A stretch of 18,692 bases of DNA from an uncultured archaeon (GTDB lineage Archaea; Micrarchaeota; Micrarchaeia; Micrarchaeales; CABMGC01): positions 1 through 18,692 of the forward strand of contig CABMGC010000023.1 in NCBI GenBank assembly GCA_902385515.1, in the 5' to 3' direction. Below the pieces are notes generated by a model that saw nothing but the letters and a program-made list of their open reading frames with translations, was not told the DNA's origin and made no database searches. The position numbers were made by a program, and so were the translations under genes. Below, piece by piece: positions 11,799-17,309 of this stretch. The stretch's first letter is position 1. Each line of letters starts with the position of its first letter.

Positions 11799-12692
11799 AT
11801 GACGACTAAGAAACAGGATGCAAAGGCAGGCGTGGCAGGCTACGACACGTCCAGGTGGGACGAGATGGACACTGCGACCATAGAGCTGCTGCTAAGGAGA
11901 AACTACCAAGAGCAGCTGCCTCCGATCATAGAGGATCCTTACGGGCGAAGGCTATCTGATGACGAAAAGAGCCTGCTGGGGGCCCTTGAGCCGAGCGGGA
12001 AGCAGCTGAAGACGCACCTTACCGAGCGCGAGTGGAGTAGGTTCACAGCCGCCTTCGTATACGACACGAACGCCATAGAGGGATCGCAGCTCAGCAGGCA
12101 GGACGTAGAGAGCGCACTGGAGGGCAGGCAGTTGCGCGGAAGGCACATAGACGACGTGTCGGAGGCGGTGGGCCTTGCCGGCGCGTTTGCGGAGGTCCGC
12201 AGGACAGAGGAGCACTTCTCGCCAGACCTGATCAGAAAGCTTCATTTGATAACGTTCAAAAAATCCAAGAGCTTCGCCGGAGAATTCAGGACAGAGGGCG
12301 TTTCGGTAGTGGACACGCGCACCGGAGAGGTAGTGTACGAAGGCGCATCCCCGAGGCAGATCGTGCCCAGGCTCAAGAAACTCGAGAAGTGGTATTTAGC
12401 CAACCGGGCAAATTGCCCTCCTGTTACGCTGGCGGCGGTTGTCCACAACAGGTTCGAGATGATCCACCCGTTCGAGGACGGAAACGGCAGGGTCGGCAGG
12501 CTTCTTTTGAACAACGTGCTCATGAAGAACGGGGCGACGCCGGTGAACGTCGAGCTGAAAAGGCGCAAGGAGTACTACTCCGCGCTGGAGGCCTATGAGA
12601 GAACTGGCGACATCCTTCCGACGGTGCGCTTCATACTCGACGAGCAGAAGAGGCTTCCAATAGTCCTGAGCTCCGAATCCCAAAGCATGTGA
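11799..12692 (+). CDS. Class II Fic family protein (probable AMP transferase)
   Basis: Fic-domain protein of about 297 residues. The full motif HPFEDGNGRVGR is at residues 223-234 (catalytic H223). An N-terminal inhibitory helix motif T90-x3-E94-G95 (TNAIEG) matches the [S/T]xxxE[G/N] signature of self-inhibited class II Fic proteins. Upstream of the motif, KSFAGEFRTEGVSVVDTRTGEVVYEGAS forms the expected beta-hairpin flap near 158-183. Such proteins transfer AMP or another nucleotide moiety to hydroxyl groups of target proteins. ATG 11799 was chosen because GGA at 11788-11790 stands before it and the TATA box is too close for a start at 11760. The stop is a tandem TGA TGA. Targets unknown. 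Confidence 0.9.
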   Translation: MTTKKQDAKAGVAGYDTSRWDEMDTATIELLLRRNYQEQLPPIIEDPYGRRLSDDEKSLLGALEPSGKQLKTHLTEREWSRFTAAFVYDTNAIEGSQLSRQDVESALEGRQLRGRHIDDVSEAVGLAGAFAEVRRTEEHFSPDLIRKLHLITFKKSKSFAGEFRTEGVSVVDTRTGEVVYEGASPRQIVPRLKKLEKWYLANRANCPPVTLAAVVHNRFEMIHPFEDGNGRVGRLLLNNVLMKNGATPVNVELKRRKEYYSALEAYERTGDILPTVRFILDEQKRLPIVLSSESQSM

Positions 12693-12710
12693 TGAAAAAG
12701 CTCCGAATCC
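12669..12710 (+). repeat. 12-bp direct repeat straddling the first Fic stop codon
   Basis: AGCTCCGAATCC occurs at 12669-12680 and again at 12699-12710, exactly 30 bp apart, once inside the Fic 3' end and once beyond the double TGA stop. It may mark a small duplication at the gene end. Confidence 0.5.
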
Positions 12711-12850
12711 AGTGGACTGGTTTATGGAGACAATTTCTTCAGAGAACCGCAAAGGCGCTTACCGGGCCTTTCGGCATGGCTTTGCAGATTTGGTCTATTT
12801 TTGTTGAAAAGTCATCAGACATATCGGGCATCTTTTTCTGCTCGAACGGT
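12693..12850. other. Intergenic stretch after the first Fic gene, possibly decayed coding sequence
   Basis: No intact gene is supported. A short frame from ATG 12724 to TGA 12807 reads protein-like (METISSENRKGAYRAFRHGF...ADLVYFC) but ends after 27 codons, and no RBS is visible. An overlapping frame starting at 12692 runs into the repeat at 12851 and stops there. The region may hold remnants of a third gene between the two Fic genes. Confidence 0.3.
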
Positions 12851-12909
12851 ATGAAAACACGACAAAAGCAACTACTAATGAATACTAATATGTACTAAAT
12901 TAGTAGTTA
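12851..12909 (+). repeat. 59-bp perfect direct repeat, copy 1, with TACTAA iterons
   Basis: Identical to 12943-13001. Inside, TACTAA occurs at 12873, 12883 and 12893 (10-bp period, one face of the helix), followed by its inverse TTAGTA at 12900-12905. AACTACTAAT (12870-12879) and ATTAGTAGTT (12899-12908) make a 10-bp perfect inverted pair. The layout is that of an operator array for a dimeric or multimeric DNA-binding protein. The preceding bases lack a ribosome binding site. Confidence 0.9.
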
Positions 12910-12942
12910 TCAGATTATTGCGAACTTATTGGAGGAGAAAGG

Positions 12943-13001
12943 ATGAAAACACGACAAAAGCAACTACTAATGAATACTAATATGTACTAAATTAGTAGTT
13001 A
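12943..13001 (+). repeat. 59-bp perfect direct repeat, copy 2, upstream of the second Fic gene
   Basis: Second copy, 92 bp from the first, carrying the same three TACTAA units (12965, 12975, 12985) and the inverted TTAGTA (12992-12997). Unlike copy 1 it is preceded by GGAGG (12931-12935), 7 nt before an ATG that opens a 15-codon frame (MKTRQKQLLMNTNMY, stop TAA in the third iteron). It runs directly into the A/T-rich TATA-like region of the second Fic gene, so a regulator bound here could control that gene. Confidence 0.9.
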
Positions 13002-13014
13002 ATTTAATAAATTA
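12999..13014 (+). promoter_or_regulatory. TATA-like element for the second Fic gene
   Basis: TTAATTTAATAAATTA lies about 45 bp before ATG 13051 and directly abuts the second 59-bp repeat. GGGTG at 13038-13042 is a weak ribosome binding site 8 nt before the ATG. Confidence 0.45.
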
Positions 13015-13050
13015 GCTCGCGTAAGTAGATTAGACACCGGGTGCCGACGC

Positions 13051-14379
13051 ATGAGAATTCCTGAGCGTCCTCCTAATGAGGACGAGGTAAACAAGCTTGT
13101 GGCTGAAAACTACGGCTCTGTCAGCGCGTTGAACCCCTACGTGCAGATCGTAAACAGAGAATATCTGCATTGGGATGAGCTTGCTGTAGATGGCAGGTTC
13201 AAAGGAGTAGATCTCAAACTGCTTTGGGGTCTCGTTAAGCTGTCCAGAAGTATGAACATCAGGCCAATCAAACTCAATGGTACTACCCTGCGCTATGTGC
13301 AGACCCCTGCCACTGAGAAGATGCTCCACGACCTTGACATGCGCGTTGGGGGAAAGATTCGCGACATGGAATCGCAATTGCCCGGACTTGAACTTAAGAA
13401 GAAGTACCTTGTGAACTCGCTGATGGAGGAGGCGATTGCGTCAAGTCAACTCGAGGGCGCATCGACCACAAGAGTGGCCGCCAAACAGATGCTAAGGGAG
13501 AGACGCACGCCGCGCAACAATTCGGAGCGCATGATACTCAACAATTACTTGACGCTCTTGTATATAAAGAAGAAAGTGGAGCAGAACCAGAAGTTGACGC
13601 TGGATTTCATAAAGGAGGTCCACAGTACCATAACAAAGGACGCCTTGGATGAAAAAAGCTACGAGGGCACATTCCGCATCTCTGACGATGTCAAGCTGTT
13701 CGCCAGGGACGACCCTTTCCAAGTTGTCTACATCCCGCCAGCGCATCAGCGCATCGAGATTCTTTTGAATCAGGTCTGTGACTTCATAAATGGCACGGAG
13801 AGTGCATACTATCTCCACCCTATAGTCAAGGCCATAACCCTCCACTACATGATCGGCTACGTCCACCCGTTCAATGACGGAAACGGTAGGACTGCAAGAG
13901 CACTGTTCTACTGGTACCTGATGACCCAGAACTACGGAAACTTCGAGTATATAGCGCTCTCGACAGCCATAATCAGGGCGCCAGCGAGATACACGCGCGC
14001 CTACCTCTACGCTGAGAATGACAGCAATGACATTACTTATTTTGTGAAGTACAATCTCGACGCGATTGACACCGCAGTCTCGTCTTTCGAGAAATACGTG
14101 GAGAAAACCTTGGCGGAGAACAAAAAGATCTTCCAATCCATAGAGAGCAATCCCGAACTGAACTTCCGTCAGGCCGATTTGCTAATAACTATGAGCAAGC
14201 ACGACGGACGCGTCTCCATAGGCGAGATGCGGGAGCGCTACGACGTGACATACGAGACCGCGAGAACCGACCTCATCGATCTCACCAATAAGGGTTACCT
14301 TAAGCTGTTCAGGAAAGGCAAGTTGTTCATCTTCACCCTTGATAAGGAGAAGTATTTGAAAGAAGCCGGCAGCAAGTGA
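13051..14379 (+). CDS. Fic family protein with C-terminal winged helix (class II)
   Basis: 442-residue Fic protein with three parts. The N-terminal helical region (about 1-115) is typical of Fic proteins related to the DUF4172/FicN group. The Fic core follows, with inhibitory motif S131-x3-E135-G136 (SSQLEG) and catalytic HPFNDGNGRTAR at 272-283 (H272). The C-terminal winged helix-turn-helix is at about 370-432 (FRQADLLITMSKHDGRVSIGEMRERYDVTYETARTDLIDL by segments), able to bind DNA. Expected chemistry is AMPylation of a protein hydroxyl, kept in check by the inhibitory helix; the winged helix suggests autoregulation, plausibly at the iteron repeat upstream or the palindromes downstream. It is quite different in sequence and length from the first Fic protein, so the pair is not a recent duplication. 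Confidence 0.92.
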   Translation: MRIPERPPNEDEVNKLVAENYGSVSALNPYVQIVNREYLHWDELAVDGRFKGVDLKLLWGLVKLSRSMNIRPIKLNGTTLRYVQTPATEKMLHDLDMRVGGKIRDMESQLPGLELKKKYLVNSLMEEAIASSQLEGASTTRVAAKQMLRERRTPRNNSERMILNNYLTLLYIKKKVEQNQKLTLDFIKEVHSTITKDALDEKSYEGTFRISDDVKLFARDDPFQVVYIPPAHQRIEILLNQVCDFINGTESAYYLHPIVKAITLHYMIGYVHPFNDGNGRTARALFYWYLMTQNYGNFEYIALSTAIIRAPARYTRAYLYAENDSNDITYFVKYNLDAIDTAVSSFEKYVEKTLAENKKIFQSIESNPELNFRQADLLITMSKHDGRVSIGEMRERYDVTYETARTDLIDLTNKGYLKLFRKGKLFIFTLDKEKYLKEAGSK

Positions 14380-14399
14380 GTCTGCGGATCACCCATGAT

Positions 14400-14448
14400 T
14401 TGATATTTCAATATCAAGTTATATGAACTTTTGATATTGGAATATCAA
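14400..14448. promoter_or_regulatory. Two tandem palindromes TTGATATTNNAATATCAA
   Basis: Copies at 14400-14417 (centre TC) and 14431-14448 (centre GG), 31 bp apart (three helical turns) and each followed by GTTAT. The 8-bp arms are perfect. They lie between the ends of convergent genes, where a promoter is not expected. Options are a binding site for the winged-helix Fic protein, the operator of a lost gene, or a weak bidirectional terminator. Confidence 0.6.
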
Positions 14449-14473
14449 GTTATTTCACGCAGTCGGCAGCCCA

Positions 14474-15061
14474 TCAGGATATGTCCACTGCCAGAGGGCA
14501 GCTCTGCATGTAAGCGGCATTCCCGTACACGTGCAGCCCGTACGCCCGAACTACGGTGTAGTTCGAGCTGCTGTAGTTAAGGAATATGCTCGGCTCTGAT
14601 TGCGCCTTTTCAAGGCAGTAGCTTATCGGCCTTATCGTCAGGTTGAGCGAGGCCGCCCCGGCGGGAGAGAACGTGCAGTTGGTCCTGTTTAGCACAAAAA
14701 GGTCCATGGTCGTCCTGTTCCTCGTGAACGCGGTGACCTGTGCGACCCTGGCAAAGCACTGCAGGCTGGCTGCGGAGTCGTTGCCGTTGAAATAGGTGTT
14801 GGCAAGGATCGCGACGCGCGGCGCGGAGACGTAGTTGTCCTTGAAGGTCGTGAAGGGCACCGTCAGCAGTGAGCTGGGCAGCACCACGAAGTAGAACAGC
14901 GCAAATACCGCCGCAGCGACAACGACAATTAGCAGAGTAAGCTTCAGCAGAGGGTTTGTCCTGATTGGCCCAGTAACGCTCGTTGCAGTGGCCTTGGCCT
15001 TGCTTGCTGTCTTCGCCACTGACTTGCCTCTCTGGTTCTTTGGATCGTTCATGTTTGCCAT
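14474..15061 (-). CDS. Membrane-anchored surface protein with four-cysteine domain (paralogue of the next gene's C-terminus)
   Basis: 195-residue protein: a basic cytosolic N-terminus (1-36), one membrane helix (about 38-61, LLKLTLLIVVVAAAVFALFYFVV by segments), then an extracellular domain with C102, C129, C149 and C188 and several N-glycosylation sequons (NRT, NCT, NLT, NYS, NYT). The domain aligns with the last 120 residues of the upstream neighbour: PFxxFKxxxxSA, the four cysteines at similar spacing, and a YGxA segment before the last cysteine. ATG 15061 follows the neighbour's stop by 4 nt and has GGATGAT before it; a TTG one codon earlier is less likely. No known family recognised. It is probably a partner of the larger protein in the envelope. 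Confidence 0.8.
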   Translation of the reverse strand: MANMNDPKNQRGKSVAKTASKAKATATSVTGPIRTNPLLKLTLLIVVVAAAVFALFYFVVLPSSLLTVPFTTFKDNYVSAPRVAILANTYFNGNDSAASLQCFARVAQVTAFTRNRTTMDLFVLNRTNCTFSPAGAASLNLTIRPISYCLEKAQSEPSIFLNYSSSNYTVVRAYGLHVYGNAAYMQSCPLAVDIS

Positions 15062-15065
15062 CAAA

Positions 15066-17117
15066 TCATCCTAGCAGGTACGATACATAGCAGGCAGCCA
15101 TCTGCGAATCGCTTCCTCCGACAGCCATTGCGCTCCCGTACATGGAATACACGCCTATGCCAGAAGGCGCGGCTCCGTTCAGCACGACTATTGGCTCTCC
15201 GCGCTGTGCGAAGAGCTTCATGCACGAATCGACGGTGCCGGTGGCGTTCTGCGCGTTGCATACGCCGTTCGCGAACGACGCGGTGACCACCTTCTTGTGC
15301 GCTGCCAGGGCGGCGGCGCTCATCTGGCTTATGCAGGATGCCTCTGCCGCGGTGGAAGTGCCGTTCACCGCGAAGACGACTGTCTTCGCCGAATCAAAGG
15401 CGCCTTTGAACGAGCTGAAAGGCGCGGATGCGCTGGCCCCCGCAAGCAGGGCGTAGGTCGCGAGCGCGTATATGACTATCAGCACCCATATTAGCGCGAA
15501 TATCATCATCCAGTTCTTTGCGGTCCTGGCGTTCAGCACGACCTTGTGGTGCTTGTGCATGCGGGACCTCATCACGACCACGACGGCGAAAACGACGATT
15601 CCTATGATCAGCGATATCAGCGCTCCGAGCGCGGGCGCGAGCGAGACGGCGCCGGCGTAGGTCAGGCCCATTGCTGATGCGATGGCCGCAATTATCGGGG
15701 CGTCTATCGATCTTGCCACTTCCGTAAGGCTGAACACTCCAGTCGAGTAGCCCGACAGCGCGCCAGATATCGCGGCCTCCCGGTTCTTGAGCGAGGTCGT
15801 GTTGCTAATCCCTGCAGAGTTTATCTCGTTGTTGAGGTTGACCTGCTCGAAGGCGAGGTTCCCAATGGCAGGATATACCGCTCCGCCCTTCAGCTGCAGG
15901 GCCATCAGCTTCGCGGTGTTCTTGGCGGCCGCGGAGGTCAGCGCAGAGTAGGTCGCGTTCACCTTCGCGTAGGCCGACTGAACGCTTGCATACTCCGCCA
16001 CTAGGGCGGGTCCGGCGGAGGTGAAGTTCGTGGTCACATAGTTGGTTGTGACGTTGCTATACTCGGACTGCAGGTCCGAAAGGGAGCTGGCCAAAGTGAA
16101 GTTGCTTACGTGGACAAGCAGCGCCTTGGAGTTGTTTACCAGGGTGCCGTAGCCGGACAGCGAGCCGTTCAGCAGCAAATTGAGCTCGGCCTGCTTCTGT
16201 GCCTTGAGGACCGGCAGCACATACATCGTCTCGATGTTGCTTGTGTTGACCGCCTGCTGTTGCAGCGCCACGTCGGACAAGGGCAGGTCGTTAATGCCGT
16301 CGAGCATGCCCTGTATGTAGTTGAGCTTGGTATAGTTGTACTTCACCTCGCCGCAGAAGCCGAGGGCGGTGCAGTACCAAGGCTGGGAAGCAGAGCTCGT
16401 GTAGTATATGCACGAGCTGGTCGACACGTTGGAGGACGGGGAGAATATCGAGTTCTGGTAGATGTTGTGGGACACGTCGAATATCGTCGTGAACGCGCTG
16501 TTCAGAGCGGCTATGTTGGCCACGGCATTGCCGCCGTTGACGCCGGCGGCCGAAGCGTAGAACGTTTTGAAGCTTGCGTTAAGGCGGTCATAATCTCCCT
16601 CGAACTGCGCAACGCCAAGGCCGAAAACGCCCGTCGGGCCGCCGGTGGCTGAGAGGACCTTCTTGCAGACGGGGATGTACTGGCACGAAGCGCAGGCATT
16701 GCTAAGAGTGCAGGTCGTATTTCTGGAAAGGCCCGTGAGGTCGCGGCAGTCGTTTATGGTTGAAGCGGCGGAATTCTGGAACATGCGCATCTGCGCCGCC
16801 AGGGCAGTGAAATTGGCCTGCGGAAGCACGCGCGACGCGGTGTATGTCTTAGTTATGGTAAATATGCTTGCGGCATCCAGCACAACCGAGTACCCGCCGG
16901 TCACGTTCACGAGGAAGTACAGCACGCTGCCCTTGTACAGCGCCACGTATGAGTTGCCGGAGTATGACAGGTTGGCAGGCGTAAGGCCGCCGAGCACGGT
17001 GTTTGAGACGTTATAGCCTGAAAGGAACGAATTCACGCCCTGGAGGGAGTACGCGCTGAGCATTCCAGAGAACAGGAAAGACGCAAAAATGAACGAGAAA
17101 AGGGCTTTGGTATCCAT
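15066..17117 (-). CDS. Large secreted/membrane protein with Cys-rich N-terminal region, two membrane helices and C-terminal four-Cys domain
   Basis: 683 residues. An N-terminal signal peptide (MDTKALFSFIFASFLFSGML) is followed by a long Ser/Thr/Asn-rich, mostly helical ectodomain with many glycosylation sequons. This includes a Cys cluster at about 100-130 (CRDLTGL, CTLSNACASCQYIPVC). Hydrophobic helices lie near 470-515 (ALGALISLIIGIVVFAVVVVM) and 535-560 (WMMIFALIWVLIVIYALATY), with a basic loop RSRMHKHHK between them. The C-terminal ~120 residues after the second helix carry four cysteines and match the following gene. I do not recognise the family; a structural envelope or transport-associated role beside the S-layer is likely. 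ATG 17117 gives the signal peptide directly; TATA at 17153-17166 fits. Confidence 0.82.
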   Translation of the reverse strand: MDTKALFSFIFASFLFSGMLSAYSLQGVNSFLSGYNVSNTVLGGLTPANLSYSGNSYVALYKGSVLYFLVNVTGGYSVVLDAASIFTITKTYTASRVLPQANFTALAAQMRMFQNSAASTINDCRDLTGLSRNTTCTLSNACASCQYIPVCKKVLSATGGPTGVFGLGVAQFEGDYDRLNASFKTFYASAAGVNGGNAVANIAALNSAFTTIFDVSHNIYQNSIFSPSSNVSTSSCIYYTSSASQPWYCTALGFCGEVKYNYTKLNYIQGMLDGINDLPLSDVALQQQAVNTSNIETMYVLPVLKAQKQAELNLLLNGSLSGYGTLVNNSKALLVHVSNFTLASSLSDLQSEYSNVTTNYVTTNFTSAGPALVAEYASVQSAYAKVNATYSALTSAAAKNTAKLMALQLKGGAVYPAIGNLAFEQVNLNNEINSAGISNTTSLKNREAAISGALSGYSTGVFSLTEVARSIDAPIIAAIASAMGLTYAGAVSLAPALGALISLIIGIVVFAVVVVMRSRMHKHHKVVLNARTAKNWMMIFALIWVLIVIYALATYALLAGASASAPFSSFKGAFDSAKTVVFAVNGTSTAAEASCISQMSAAALAAHKKVVTASFANGVCNAQNATGTVDSCMKLFAQRGEPIVVLNGAAPSGIGVYSMYGSAMAVGGSDSQMAACYVSYLLG

Positions 17118-17152
17118 GGCATCCACTGGCAAGTATAGGCATATACAAAGTC

Positions 17153-17166
17153 AAAATTTAAATAGG
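17153..17166 (-). promoter_or_regulatory. TATA box of the two-gene surface protein operon
   Basis: The minus strand reads CTATTTAAATTTTG here, a strong archaeal TATA box some 40 bp before ATG 17117. Together with the terminator at 17222-17268 it shows that this operon is transcribed separately from the S-layer gene. The nearby pair of AACGGCCGA (17178-17186 and 17194-17202) is a short GC-rich direct repeat upstream of the box, role unknown. Confidence 0.6.
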
Positions 17167-17221
17167 TAGCTGACGACAACGGCCGAGTCGCTAAACGGCC
17201 GACAAGGATGGCTTAAGGAAA

Positions 17222-17268
17222 TGAACAAAAACAAAAGAAAAAGAAGAAGGGGAGGCAAACGCCTCCCC
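17222..17268 (-). terminator. Intrinsic-type terminator after the S-layer gene
   Basis: GGGGAGGC (17249-17256) and GCCTCCCC (17261-17268) form a perfect 8-bp GC-rich stem with a 4-nt loop. On the minus strand it is followed by nearly 28 nt of almost pure pyrimidine with T-runs (TTCTTCTTTTTCTTTTG...). It starts about 40 nt after the S-layer stop and should be very efficient, as suits a highly expressed gene. Confidence 0.85.
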
Positions 17269-17309
17269 TCCACAGAACTGCTTCGTTGCTGCTGTGCTTT
17301 CTGCCGACT

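Noticed and set aside
12689..12898. 69-codon plus-strand ORF starting at the first Fic stop codon
   Set aside because: No RBS, composition not protein-like, and its C-terminal end is simply the translated 59-bp repeat, so coding is unlikely.
12851..13001. CRISPR array
   Set aside because: Only two repeats with one 33-bp gap, internal iteron structure, and no cas genes nearby.
17178..17202. Attachment site or small RNA at the repeated AACGGCCGA
   Set aside because: Only two 9-bp copies, no integrase or tRNA nearby, and no convincing RNA structure.
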